From positions 1,054,001-1,118,000 of the forward strand of contig OZ245761.1 of assembly GCA_965227535.1 (NCBI GenBank): a stretch of DNA of 64,000 nt, in the 5' to 3' direction. The position numbers and the translations under genes were made by a program. The DNA comes from SZUA-430 sp965227535 (lineage in GTDB: Bacteria; Pseudomonadota; Alphaproteobacteria; Micropepsales; Micropepsaceae). Positions 44,971-53,339 of this stretch are shown here, piece by piece. The notes beneath the pieces are model-generated. The model was not told the origin of the DNA. It ran no database searches and worked only from the letters and a program-made list of their open reading frames with translations. Position 1 is the first letter of the stretch. Each line of letters begins with the position of its first letter.

Positions 44971-45942
44971 ATGATCTCAACACTTCCTGAACCCCTGTCG
45001 CGCGCCATTGAAGCGGAGATCGCAAGCATCCCCGCAGCCGTCTTGCGCGCCGCCGCAACGGCGCTAAGCGGCGCATATCGGGGAAAAACCGCGCTCGGCA
45101 GCGCCCTCTCGCCCGCCGACCGCGCCGCCTATCTCGCCGTTAGGTTTCCATCAACCTTTGCAGTGGCTAAAGCCGTCTGGCGCGAACTCGCGAACGTGAT
45201 TCCCTCGGACGGCATTCGCTCAGTCCTCGACGTCGGCGCAGGCCCCGGCACGGCCGCACTAGCCGCACAAGAGATCGTCGATCCGGGGACATGTTACACC
45301 TACCTCGAACGCGACCGAGGCTGGCTCCTCCCCGCCCAGCGCCTCGCCGCCGCCTGCGGCATCGCCCCCGAGATCAAACACGCAGCCCTGACGCGCGACA
45401 CGAAGCTCGACTCCCACGACATCGTCGTCGCCTCCTACGCCCTCAACGAACTTCCGCCACCCGAACGCGCCGCCGTCGTCGACACCTTATGGCGCGCGGC
45501 CAAGACAGCGCTGATCGTCATCGAACCCGGCACGCCGAAAGGCTTCGACGTCGTCCGCAGCGCCCGCGAAGCGCTCCTCGCGCAAGCCGCCTACGCCGCC
45601 GCCCCCTGCACCCACGATGCGGTCTGTCCGATGAGTGTCGTCGACTGGTGCCACCGCCCCGAACGCGTCGCCCGCTCCGCCGCCCACCGCGGCGCCAAGC
45701 AAGCCCAGTTGGGCTTCGAGGACGAGAAATTCAGCTTCGTCATCCTCACCCGCGAACCGCCACACCGCCTCAGCACCGGCCGCATCGTCCGCAAACCGAT
45801 GCGCAACGCCGGCCACGTGCACTTAGACCTCTGCACCGCGGAGGGACTCCGCCGCGTCACCGTCGCCCGCAGCGATGGCCCGTCGTACAAGGACGCACGC
45901 GACGCCGGTTGGGGCGACATCTGGCCGCCTTACGAAGACTGA
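44971..45942 (+). CDS. Small ribosomal subunit Rsm22 family methyltransferase-like protein
   Basis: 323 residues. Class-I SAM-dependent methyltransferase fold: VLDVGAGPGTAALAAQ binds SAM and IVVASYALNELPP follows. The Rsm22 hallmark cluster CTHDAVCP and DWCHRPER is intact; homologues use these Cys residues for an iron-sulfur cluster and help assemble the mitoribosomal small subunit. A bacterial role in small-subunit biogenesis is likely. Its 3' end overlaps the convergent MFS gene by 13 bases. Confidence 0.9.
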   Translation: MISTLPEPLSRAIEAEIASIPAAVLRAAATALSGAYRGKTALGSALSPADRAAYLAVRFPSTFAVAKAVWRELANVIPSDGIRSVLDVGAGPGTAALAAQEIVDPGTCYTYLERDRGWLLPAQRLAAACGIAPEIKHAALTRDTKLDSHDIVVASYALNELPPPERAAVVDTLWRAAKTALIVIEPGTPKGFDVVRSAREALLAQAAYAAAPCTHDAVCPMSVVDWCHRPERVARSAAHRGAKQAQLGFEDEKFSFVILTREPPHRLSTGRIVRKPMRNAGHVHLDLCTAEGLRRVTVARSDGPSYKDARDAGWGDIWPPYED

Positions 45943-47072
45943 ACCGCCCGCCGCAGCGCACTCACAGCGGCAACGGCAAACGCCAAATGCGGCAACGCCA
46001 TCACGACGAAGTAAGCCGGCGCACCCGCAATGGCGGTGCCATACGCCAGCAGCGGCGGTGCCACGATAGCGCCTAGCGTGAAGAACACGATCATCGCCGC
46101 ACTCGCAGCCGTGCGCTCGTTCTGCATCAAGCTATCGTTGGCGCGCGCAATCCCGACGGCATAAAGAGGAAACGTCGACGCCCCAAACAACACCGCAAAC
46201 GTCAGCAGCACCCACGTCTCGCTACCCGACAACCCGAACAACGCGGCGCACCCCGCAACGACACCCATCCCCGCCAGCACGAACCGCCGATCGACATGAT
46301 CGGCAACCCACCCGACAGGCATCTGCGCCAACATCCCACTCGTGACGGCAAGCGCCATGAACATGGACTTCGCGAAGTCGTCGAGCCCCACCAGTTGAAC
46401 CAACGCCGGCCCCGACGCCATCAACCCCGCCCAAGCAAACCCCGCCAACGTCACGCAAGCAACACCAAGCGGCGACCGCCGCGCCAACGTCACATACGAA
46501 ATCCGCTGCGGCGGCTCGAGCGCCGGATTCTGCACCGTCTCGAACCGCAAGAACGACAGCGCAAACACGCCGAGCATCGCAGCCACCACAAACAACACGT
46601 GATCGCCGGCCCCGCGCGCGTTCAGCAACAACTGCCCCGCCGCAAGCCCGCCCAACTGCACCATGATGTAGAGCGAGAACACCCGCGCCCGCCAAGCATC
46701 CTTCGTACCGAGATTGAGCCAACTCTCGACCGTCGCGAACATGCCCGAGATCCCGAACCCCGCACCGAACCGCAAGCCCGCCCACACGTAAGGATCGTCG
46801 CTGATCGCAAAGCCCGCCGTCGATGCGATGAGGCACGAGGTGAAGGCGACGAAGCTCGCCACATGCGTCAGCCGCCCGATGATCGGCGGCGTGCCCCACG
46901 CGCCGATGAGGCTGCCCGCGTAGAAGGCGGAGAGCACCAGGCCCTTGACCAGCGGATCGAACCCCCGCGCCTCGCTCGTGACGCTGACGAGGGTGCCGGT
47001 AATGCCGTTGCCGATTTGGATCAGGGTGATGGCGATAAGAAGCGGCCACCACAGGCGGAGAACTTGAATCAT
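45930..47072 (-). CDS. MFS transporter (YcaD-like)
   Basis: 380 residues with twelve predicted helices. The opening RLWWPLLIAITLIQIGNGITGTL, the motif-A-like GRLTHVASFVAF region, WLNLGTKDAWRARVFSLYIM and the TFPLYAVGIARANDSL segment match the YcaD/UMF2-like branch of the major facilitator superfamily. Substrate unknown. It starts five bases after the stop of the lytic transglycosylase gene, so they may be co-transcribed. Confidence 0.9.
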   Translation of the reverse strand: MIQVLRLWWPLLIAITLIQIGNGITGTLVSVTSEARGFDPLVKGLVLSAFYAGSLIGAWGTPPIIGRLTHVASFVAFTSCLIASTAGFAISDDPYVWAGLRFGAGFGISGMFATVESWLNLGTKDAWRARVFSLYIMVQLGGLAAGQLLLNARGAGDHVLFVVAAMLGVFALSFLRFETVQNPALEPPQRISYVTLARRSPLGVACVTLAGFAWAGLMASGPALVQLVGLDDFAKSMFMALAVTSGMLAQMPVGWVADHVDRRFVLAGMGVVAGCAALFGLSGSETWVLLTFAVLFGASTFPLYAVGIARANDSLMQNERTAASAAMIVFFTLGAIVAPPLLAYGTAIAGAPAYFVVMALPHLAFAVAAVSALRRAVQSS

Positions 47073-47077
47073 CCGCC

Positions 47078-47956
47078 CTAAATGAGGCCACCCGAGGTGC
47101 GACGCAACTGCGGCTCATCGTCAAGCACGGACGCGGCCAGATCCGGCATCGGATCGAGCGACGCGAGCAGCTGCACCATGATCGGCGCCAGGATCGTCGC
47201 CTGCTCCATCATATGGCTGAACGGCGTCACCGCACGCGTCTGCGCCGGCGCATCGGCCACAGCCTTGGGCTCAGCAACCGGTTCGGCCGCGGCCATCATC
47301 GTGTCCCCAACCGTCGTCCCGCCGTGCTTGGACGTCAGCGAAGCGAGCACGCTGGCGACCGACTTCGCTTGGCCCCCCGCGTAGAAGATGCTGCGGTTGG
47401 CAGAGGCGGCGGCGGGAAACATGTCGGCGGCGGAAGCTTTAGGCGTCGCCTCCGCGGCCTTGATCATCGAGATCGCGGCCTTCGGACCCAGAAAATGAGC
47501 GACATAAAGCTCCCCCGCCGACACCCCCCGCCCCAACGCGGCTTCCATATCGCCGCGCACTTGACTGGTCATCTCGCCGGCCATCAGCGCGGCGGTCGTC
47601 GGATCTTTGCGCAGGGCAAGAATTTCCTGCTTCATGGCGGCATCGGCGACCGTATACCGGCCGTTATTGCCTACCGTAATCGCATCGGCGTAGTTGCCGA
47701 ACCCATGCTCCGCCCCATGCTGCTTCATGGTGCCGAGCCAGGTCTGCTCGATAAACTGAAAGAGGCCGGTCGCCGACGACGTCGCCGCCTGAGCCTTGGG
47801 ATTCAGGCTGGATTCCCGCATCGCGGTCGTCAAAAGATAGCCGAAATCCGTCCCCGTCTCGTCCGCCGCACGGCGCAAAGCCGACAGCACGTTCTCCGTG
47901 TTTGGCGGGATCGTGGGCCGAAGGCCAGGCGCAGCAGTGGTCGGGTTCGTATGCAT
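47078..47956 (-). CDS. Lytic transglycosylase-like (SLT) protein
   Basis: 292 residues from MHTNPTTAAPG; a much longer open frame upstream is an antisense artefact. The N-terminal half is an SLT domain: TTAMRESSLNPKAQA holds the catalytic Glu, with SSATGLFQFIEQTWL following. The rest includes GELYVAHFLGPKAAISMI and a long Ala-rich linker with helices. No signal peptide is seen, so export may be flagellar-type or absent; comparable proteins are linked to flagellar genes in relatives. Operon with MFS. Confidence 0.82.
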   Translation of the reverse strand: MHTNPTTAAPGLRPTIPPNTENVLSALRRAADETGTDFGYLLTTAMRESSLNPKAQAATSSATGLFQFIEQTWLGTMKQHGAEHGFGNYADAITVGNNGRYTVADAAMKQEILALRKDPTTAALMAGEMTSQVRGDMEAALGRGVSAGELYVAHFLGPKAAISMIKAAEATPKASAADMFPAAASANRSIFYAGGQAKSVASVLASLTSKHGGTTVGDTMMAAAEPVAEPKAVADAPAQTRAVTPFSHMMEQATILAPIMVQLLASLDPMPDLAASVLDDEPQLRRTSGGLI

Positions 47957-48003
47957 CCGGTTGCCAACTTCGCAAGCCGCATGCCAGAGCGGTAAACGAG
48001 AAA

Positions 48004-48426
48004 TTAATCCGCAGGCGGACGAAGCAACCCGCGCCACCGCGCAACCTCCGCCGACAGCGCCGCCGCGTCGAACCGCACCGCCTCGCCCTTCCCCCAAACC
48101 GGCCCCGGCCAAGCGAAGTCGCCGTCGTTGCGCGCGACGACATGGATGTGCAGCTGCGAAACGATATTCCCGAGCGCACCGATATTGACCTTCCGGCACC
48201 CGCTCGCGCCCTTCAGTAACAACCCCGCATGCGCCACCTCGCGCCACAGCAAAGCCTGATCCACCGGCGAAAGATCGAACACCTCCACCGCCCCCGCCCG
48301 CCGCGGCACCAGCACCAGCCACGGATAGCGCGTATCGTTCATCAGCAACACGCGCGACAAAGCCCAGTCGCAAACGAACGCCGTATCGTTCGCCAACCGC
48401 GGATCGAGAGTAAAATCGTTCGTCAT
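48004..48426 (-). CDS. HIT-family nucleotide-binding protein
   Basis: 140 residues. The histidine triad is QLHIHVVAR, the variant HxHxxxx of the HIT branch with only two clear His; upstream strands WLVLVPRRAGAVEVFDL and the helix VDQALLWREVAHAGLLL complete the fold. HIT enzymes hydrolyse or transfer nucleoside monophosphates. GGAGGA before the ATG lies at the edge of the palindromic repeat 48440-48577. 47 bases upstream of the transglycosylase gene on the same strand. Confidence 0.88.
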   Translation of the reverse strand: MTNDFTLDPRLANDTAFVCDWALSRVLLMNDTRYPWLVLVPRRAGAVEVFDLSPVDQALLWREVAHAGLLLKGASGCRKVNIGALGNIVSQLHIHVVARNDGDFAWPGPVWGKGEAVRFDAAALSAEVARWRGLLRPPAD

Positions 48427-48439
48427 GAGATCTCCTCCC

Positions 48440-48577
48440 CTCGCCCTTCCGAATGGAAGGGAGAGGGGCCGGGGGTGAGGGATGCTCTCTCCACCCGCTC
48501 ATAGCACGACGGAGATCGAGACGCGGAACGCCCTCCCTCACCCCCGGCCCCTCTCCCTCCCGAAGTGGGAGGGCGAG
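48440..48577. repeat. REPIN-like pair of inverted palindromic repeats
   Basis: Two arms (48440-48482 and 48534-48577) are inverted copies of each other, sharing the exact core GAGAGGGGCCGGGGGTGAGG. Each arm also has its own small hairpin (CCTTCC..GGAAGG; CCTCCC..GGGAGG). About 51 bases separate them. The layout matches REP doublets, which spread with the help of tyrosine transposases. It lies between the HIT gene and the COG3650-like gene. Confidence 0.75.
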
Positions 48578-48676
48578 GCGAGAAGAATGGCCGCCTCTCT
48601 GCGCTTGAACACCATCCCATTGACCCACGCGCCGGTGCCGGTGAAGGTGCAGCTTCGATGCGATAGGAGCCACGCG

Positions 48677-49273
48677 ATGCGCGCCGCGATCCTCTTTCTG
48701 ATCAGCCTTTTCACCGCCGCAGCGGCAAGCGCCGACGTCGTCTACAGCGTCGCCGACGTACGCCCGGGCGACACGTTGAACATGCGCGTCCGCCCCGACC
48801 CGCGCGCACCGGTGGTGATCACGATCCCACACGACGGAACCGGCATCGGCCTCACCGGCAAGTCCGCGCCGGGCGATTGGGTCGAGGCCACCTACAACCG
48901 CAAACGCGGCTGGGTGAACGCGCGCTTTCTGGGTTTCGGCACCGGCCGCTATGGCCTGCCCGCCTACATGGATTGCAGCGGCACCGAACCGTTCTGGTCG
49001 ATCGCCGTCATGCCGAACATCGCGCGCGCCGATCTGATCTTCGCCGAGAAGCGCTACTTCTTCAAACTGAACCGCGCCGAGAACGCGATGAATCGCAGCG
49101 ACATCTGGCACATCAAAGCGAGCGCGCGCCCCGGCGGAGAAATGTCGCTCATCGTCCGCCACGAAGTGTGCAGCGACGGCATGTCCGACACGCGCTATCC
49201 CTTCTCCGCCATCGCCCTGATCTCCGGCCACAACGTCATCGCCGGCTGCTGCCGCCGCGGCGGCCCGCGTTAG
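48677..49273 (+). CDS. Exported SH3-domain / COG3650-like protein
   Basis: 198 residues; TAGGAG precedes ATG 48677. Signal peptide (AAAASAD) then a bacterial SH3 domain (VRPGDTLNMRVRPDPRAPVV..IPHDGTGIGLTGKS..WVEATYNRKRGWVNARFL) and a C-terminal domain with conserved Cys residues (YMDCSGTEPFWSIAVMP; VCSDGMSDTRYPFSA; AGCCRRGG), as in COG3650 proteins, which are periplasmic or membrane-linked and of unknown role. Confidence 0.8.
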   Translation: MRAAILFLISLFTAAAASADVVYSVADVRPGDTLNMRVRPDPRAPVVITIPHDGTGIGLTGKSAPGDWVEATYNRKRGWVNARFLGFGTGRYGLPAYMDCSGTEPFWSIAVMPNIARADLIFAEKRYFFKLNRAENAMNRSDIWHIKASARPGGEMSLIVRHEVCSDGMSDTRYPFSAIALISGHNVIAGCCRRGGPR

Positions 49274-49283
49274 TGGAGAAAGA

Positions 49284-49487
49284 AAGATTGAACCACCAAG
49301 CACACCAAGATCACCAAGCCGCTCAGGCAATTGAGACGACCCGCGGCCATTCCAACTTATTGGACAGGCGCTTCGCGCCAAAGAGAGTGAACCCGGCGCG
49401 CAGCGCCTATCGAATGAGTCAGCACGACCGAGCATCTCCAATGCCAGAGCGTCTTGGTGCCCTTGGTGTGCTTGGTGGTTCAATCTT
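49284..49487. repeat. 204-bp element with 26-bp terminal inverted repeats
   Basis: AAGATTGAACCACCAAGCAC and its continuation to 49309 is matched exactly, inverted, by 49462-49487 (ending GTGGTTCAATCTT). The interior has further complementary pieces (CCAAG/CTTGG) but no gene. This is the layout of a MITE or large REP-type palindrome. Only one copy is in the window. Confidence 0.72.
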
Positions 49488-49522
49488 CCTTCCGGCATCA
49501 ACGCCGCACAAGAGCAACTAAA

Positions 49523-50722
49523 ATGAAATCCGTCCTCGAAGGCATCCGCGTTCTCGACTTCGGCCGCTACATCGCCGGCCCCTATTGCGCGGCGCTGCTC
49601 GCCGACATGGGGGCTGAGGTCATCCGCATCGAAAAGCGCGAGGGCTCTGAGGACCGCACGCTCATCCCCGTGATGCACGAGACCGACGGCAGCCCCGGCG
49701 CCGGCGCGCTCTTCCTGCAGATGAACCGCAACAAGAAGGGCCTGACGCTCGATCCCGCGCACCGACAAGGCCGCGACATCGTCAAGCGCCTGATTAAGAC
49801 CGCCGACGTCGTCGTCGTGAACCTGCCGCCGCAAACGCTGCGCCACCTCGGCCTCGATTGGGAGAGCGTCCACGCGATCAACCCGCGCACGATCCTCACC
49901 ACGGCATCCGCCTTCGGCAGCGGCGGCCCGTACGAAGAACGCCTCGGCTTCGACGGCGTGGCGCAAGCGATGTCCGGCGCCGTCTACATGGCCGGCACGC
50001 CGGAGCAGCCCGTGCGCGCCGCCGCCTCGTGGGTCGATTTCGGCACCGCCTCGCTCGCCGCCTTCGGCACGATGACCGCGCTCTTCGCGCGCGAAAAAAC
50101 CGGCCGCGGCCAGCACGTCGAAGGCGCACTCCTCAGAACCGCCGTCACCTTCATGAGCCAAACCCTGGTCGAACAAGCCGTGCTGAAGAAGGACCGCGTC
50201 GCCACGCTCAACCGCGGCCAAACCGCAGGCCCCTCCGACATCTTCAAGTGCAAGGATGGCTGGATCACGATCCTCGTCAACGGCAACCCGCTCTTCAAAC
50301 GCATCGCCAAAATGATGGGCGAAGAAGCCTGGCTCACCGACCCGCGCTTCGCCACCGACGAAGCGCGCGGCGACAACGGCGAGATCCTGAGCGCACGCTG
50401 CGCCAAATGGTGCGAAGCCCGCACGGTCGCCGAAGCCCTCGCCCAACTCGAAGCCGCCAAAGTCCCCGCCGGCCCCATCCTGTCCCCGCAACAACTCCTC
50501 GACGACCCGCACGTGAAGGCCGCGAACTACTTCGCCGAAATCATCTACCCCGGCCTCGCCGGCAAAGCCCGCATCCCGGCCACGCCCATCACCCTCTCCG
50601 AAACCCCCGGCACAGTCCGCCACGCCCCGCCCGAACTTGGGGCACACACCGACGAGATCCTGACCGCCCTCGGCCTGACCAAAGCCGAAATCGCCAACCT
50701 CAAGATGTCGGGGGCCGTCTGA
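49523..50722 (+). CDS. CaiB/BaiF (class III) CoA-transferase
   Basis: 400 residues from MKSVLEGIRVLDFGRYIAGP. Family hallmarks: AALLADMGAEVIRIEK, NRNKKGLTLDPAH, SAFGSGGPYEERLGFDGVAQAMSG (with the catalytic Asp in GFD), and GRGQHVEGALLRTAVTF. Moves CoA between acyl-CoA and a carboxylate. Members of this branch include succinyl-CoA:glutarate transferase; the presence of gcdH at 23.9 kb makes glutarate a reasonable but unproven substrate. Confidence 0.92.
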   Translation: MKSVLEGIRVLDFGRYIAGPYCAALLADMGAEVIRIEKREGSEDRTLIPVMHETDGSPGAGALFLQMNRNKKGLTLDPAHRQGRDIVKRLIKTADVVVVNLPPQTLRHLGLDWESVHAINPRTILTTASAFGSGGPYEERLGFDGVAQAMSGAVYMAGTPEQPVRAAASWVDFGTASLAAFGTMTALFAREKTGRGQHVEGALLRTAVTFMSQTLVEQAVLKKDRVATLNRGQTAGPSDIFKCKDGWITILVNGNPLFKRIAKMMGEEAWLTDPRFATDEARGDNGEILSARCAKWCEARTVAEALAQLEAAKVPAGPILSPQQLLDDPHVKAANYFAEIIYPGLAGKARIPATPITLSETPGTVRHAPPELGAHTDEILTALGLTKAEIANLKMSGAV

Positions 50723-50796
50723 GGCAAAACCACTAAGAAAAAACATACGCAATCCGATCCGTCACACCGTCACATCCGCAGACTTCAGCCATTTCT

Positions 50797-50864
50797 GCCA
50801 TCACATTGCCGTCACGCTGCCATCACATGTGACGGCAACCTGGGAGCGCCGGCATCCTGCCGGC
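50797..50864. repeat. Tandem 11-bp repeats plus short palindrome
   Basis: GCCATCACATT, GCCGTCACGCT and GCCATCACATG follow one another at 50797-50829. Then TGACGGC and, at 50848-50864, GCCGGC-ATCCT-GCCGGC, a REP-like palindrome. The rest of 50723-51187 holds no gene I can support; open frames there lack ribosome-binding sites. Confidence 0.5.
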
Positions 50865-51187
50865 CTTTGGCAGTTGCGCTGCCGCTCGCAGCAAGAACAA
50901 AAATAGAACAATATGAGCGAAATTGGAATGCGACCCGCATACCATCCGAAAGCCTTCAAACCCGAGCGGGGTCAAACTAATGACGCAGGCGCACCATCGG
51001 AGCACCTCAACCAACGGTAGCAACATCGAGAAATTATGGGCGGCCAAAGGCGCTCAAACCTTTAGTCTTCGGTGAGTTCTCGTTTGGTTGCCTTGTGCAC
51101 ATCATCGGATGTGCGCCAGCATCTTTCTTCCTCTCCCCGCCCGACAGATAGACACAACGAGTTTTTGAAGCTCGAAAAGGGTCTGTC

Positions 51188-51448
51188 ATGTCGCTCGTGC
51201 GTTCTCGCCCCACAGTGCCGGAACCTGCCGTCAGCTACTCGCGACGGCTCGAAGCGCTCGCACGTTTCATTTTTACAATCTCGTCGATCGCCGGAATCGC
51301 GTTTGGGCTTGTGATTGCGGCGGTCGCCGAATTCGTGTTTGGCCTGGAAGGCGCTCTTCTAAAGGTGTGGAGCGTCGCCGGCCCCGCTGCTAGCGCAATC
51401 GCGACCTATTACCTTGCCGTTCAGCGCAACAACGGGAACGGACACTAA
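51188..51448 (+). CDS. Small two-helix membrane protein
   Basis: 86 residues; AAAGGG lies about nine bases before the ATG. Two predicted helices (FIFTISSIAGIAFGLVIAAVAEF; VWSVAGPAASAIATYYLAV) flanked by short polar ends (MSLVRSRPTVPEPAVSYSRR, QRNNGNGH). Composition and frame are convincing. Family unknown. It begins the AT-richer accessory patch. Confidence 0.55.
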   Translation: MSLVRSRPTVPEPAVSYSRRLEALARFIFTISSIAGIAFGLVIAAVAEFVFGLEGALLKVWSVAGPAASAIATYYLAVQRNNGNGH

Positions 51449-51813
51449 GCAGCAGACCGCGGCCGAAGTACCTGCCCGGGCTGCCTTGATAGCGGTTCGC
51501 CGCGAAAACAGCCGGCGCTCAGCTTCGATCAGACCGCAGAAGCTGGAGAAATAGAGAGCAGTAAGCAATAAGGGGACAGCATACATTCTTCCCAATCGGC
51601 AAATAGGAGACTTGATACCTATTCCCCTCCGCCGTCGTCAGCGCGATCAGGTTCGGGAATAGGCATCAAGTCTCCCCTTAGTTCACCAAGCGGATCAGAG
51701 CGTTTCGCTCGGCGCGGACTACAACACGCGGCCAGCGGCCAAAAGAAGAATGGGATTGTGCGAATGGCGATGACCGTCTGCCGAGCATTCGATATCAGGC
51801 ACCGGACAAACGA
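51449..51813. other. Intergenic stretch with mobile-element debris
   Basis: No gene is supported. AAGGGGACAGCATACATTC at about 51570 resembles the edge sequences of REP-associated/IS200-type elements, and the inverted repeat at 51602-51680 follows it. The remainder shows nothing I can assign. Confidence 0.4.
51602..51680. repeat. Inverted repeat, about 25 bp arms
   Basis: AATAGGAGACTTGATACCTA (continuing TTCCC) at 51602-51626 is inverted at 51655-51680 as GGGAATAGGCATCAAGTCTC (continuing CCCTTA), with one internal difference, around a 28-base centre. The arms and the nearby GGGGACAGCATAC suggest a degenerate non-autonomous element. Confidence 0.6.
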
Positions 51814-52083
51814 CTAGCGCTCCAACGCCATCATCAGGGCGGCTGGGTTCATCAACGCATCTGGAAACTGCTCCGCTAGCTTCTCAACGGTCGCATTATC
51901 TATCTCCAAGATCGACGCAACCTCTGCCAACGGAACCCCAAATCGCACCATCGAATTGATATATCCTGCCAATTGACGCGCGCGGGGGTCTAATCGAGCG
52001 CCGTTGCTCACCGCCCATTGCCGAGCTAAGCGGCTGTCATATTGCATTGAGCTTAGCAAGCGAGCCATGTTTTTGCTTGTCAT
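51814..52083 (-). CDS. Small helical protein, overlaps the upstream gene
   Basis: 89 residues if started at MTSKNMARLLSSMQYDSRLA (ATG 52083, after GTGGGAAGCG); an ATG at 52110 and others at 52068 and 52047 are possible. Contains an HTH-like piece FGVPLAEVASILEIDNATVEKLAEQF. The start overlaps the 3' end of the membrane gene upstream by about 47 bases, suggesting translational coupling. Codon use is clearly less G/C-biased than the core genome, which points to acquisition by transfer. Family unknown. Confidence 0.5.
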   Translation of the reverse strand: MTSKNMARLLSSMQYDSRLARQWAVSNGARLDPRARQLAGYINSMVRFGVPLAEVASILEIDNATVEKLAEQFPDALMNPAALMMALER

Positions 52084-53155
52084 ACGCTTCCCACTCAATT
52101 TCTCCTCCACCTTGCGCGCTCGTCGGGCGACGACCTACAACGATCAGCGCCTCAGGCCGGTTGCTGTACCGTTGCAGCATATGGAGGTGCTCACTATCAA
52201 CGATCTGTGACGAGTCAACACTCGTTAGCTGAGCGTAAGAGTTTCCGATCTTGTCACCCTTTCGGTCGCCGATCAAACCGCTGAACAGCTTGGGAACAAC
52301 CTCCTTCGACGGCAGCATCGAGTACATCGTAGCCAGGTGTATCATCCCGCTATTCACCAAGAATATCTCGATGTCACCGCCGTCTTTCTTCTGCATCAAA
52401 TTCGCCAGACGTCGCTGCTTGGGCACGTGATACACGTCGTAGTCGAACATCAGCCCTAAGTAGTCTTGGTCGCTGTAAGGAGTTTCGTCGAACGCTTCGA
52501 TTAGAAAATTTAGTCTCGTAGCGGCATCATTCTTGGCCTCTGCCATTAGCCGCGCGACCCCAAGTGCGTCCGCTTGATATCGCTTCCGACCAAGCAGTGC
52601 ATTTACCTTCTCCGTCAGAGAGTTTTTGCTGTTCCGTGTCGAGTGCATTCGTGTAGCCGCGGTGACAAATGGATCTTCCGCAAAACTGCGCAACAACTCG
52701 GGAAGGTCACCAAGAATGATCGAAAACCTTTGATACGCAGCCCTGAGCGCACGCTGTGTTTCGTTGAGATCCGAGGGGCTGGCCGCACCAATCGCATCTC
52801 TTATATCTCTTTCGGCTTTGCTTCGGATTTTCGCGCGTCGCGCCTTGCCGTCCTGCTCATCCTGAAACTCCCAGAACGCGTCGAAGCGAAGTTCAAAACT
52901 ATTCTGCACCATAGCATCAAGAGCAAACGTCAACTGCTCGAGGTCCGCTGCAAGACCGCACGCCGCAAGATTCACGCTTCGGATTCTCTGATGAGCAAAC
53001 TCCAATAGTTGAACCCGACCCTGTCGCTCGACTATTTTGTTAGCAGCCCAGCCCAATATGAAGGGGAGCGCTATTGCCAAACCTGAGAAAAGTATTGCTG
53101 ACCAGTTGCTTGCAGCCGCAGCCCCGGCAGCAGTCAATGCCGTATCTATCATCAC
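52037..53155 (-). CDS. Membrane-anchored protein of unknown function, AT-richer, probably acquired
   Basis: 372 residues; GGGAG precedes the ATG pair. One N-terminal helix (ILFSGLAIALPFILGWAANKIV, about 20-41) followed by a mostly helical cytoplasmic region rich in charged residues (IRSVNLAACGLAADLEQLTF; RRAKIRSKAERDIRDAIGAA; LRAAYQRFSIILGDLPELL). A mixed C-terminal domain follows (GDIEIFLVNSGMIHLATMYS; IVVGRRPTSAQGG). Base composition and codon use differ from neighbours. No family recognised. Coupled to the small gene 3' of it and divergent from a RecQ-like helicase; a defence or stress role is possible but not shown. Confidence 0.6.
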   Translation of the reverse strand: MMIDTALTAAGAAAASNWSAILFSGLAIALPFILGWAANKIVERQGRVQLLEFAHQRIRSVNLAACGLAADLEQLTFALDAMVQNSFELRFDAFWEFQDEQDGKARRAKIRSKAERDIRDAIGAASPSDLNETQRALRAAYQRFSIILGDLPELLRSFAEDPFVTAATRMHSTRNSKNSLTEKVNALLGRKRYQADALGVARLMAEAKNDAATRLNFLIEAFDETPYSDQDYLGLMFDYDVYHVPKQRRLANLMQKKDGGDIEIFLVNSGMIHLATMYSMLPSKEVVPKLFSGLIGDRKGDKIGNSYAQLTSVDSSQIVDSEHLHMLQRYSNRPEALIVVGRRPTSAQGGGEIEWEAYDKQKHGSLAKLNAI

Positions 53156-53339
53156 AAGAGCTCCCCGGAGCCATTCAAGCCTGTAGCGGGGAAATGTTCA
53201 ATTGCGCGATAGCAACACAAATGGCGCTTTCATGATCGAAAGGCACTCAATCAGCCCAACTTGCAGACAGCGTGTCCGCTGAAGTCAGCTTTTGCGTTGT
53301 ATCAATAGAACACGATCACATTCGACCTTGGCAGGTGCG

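Noticed and set aside
47957..50752. Upstream part of a 1224-codon minus-strand frame
   Set aside because: Only the last 293 codons (47078-47956) have protein-like composition. The rest runs antisense to the CaiB/BaiF, COG3650-like and repeat sequences.
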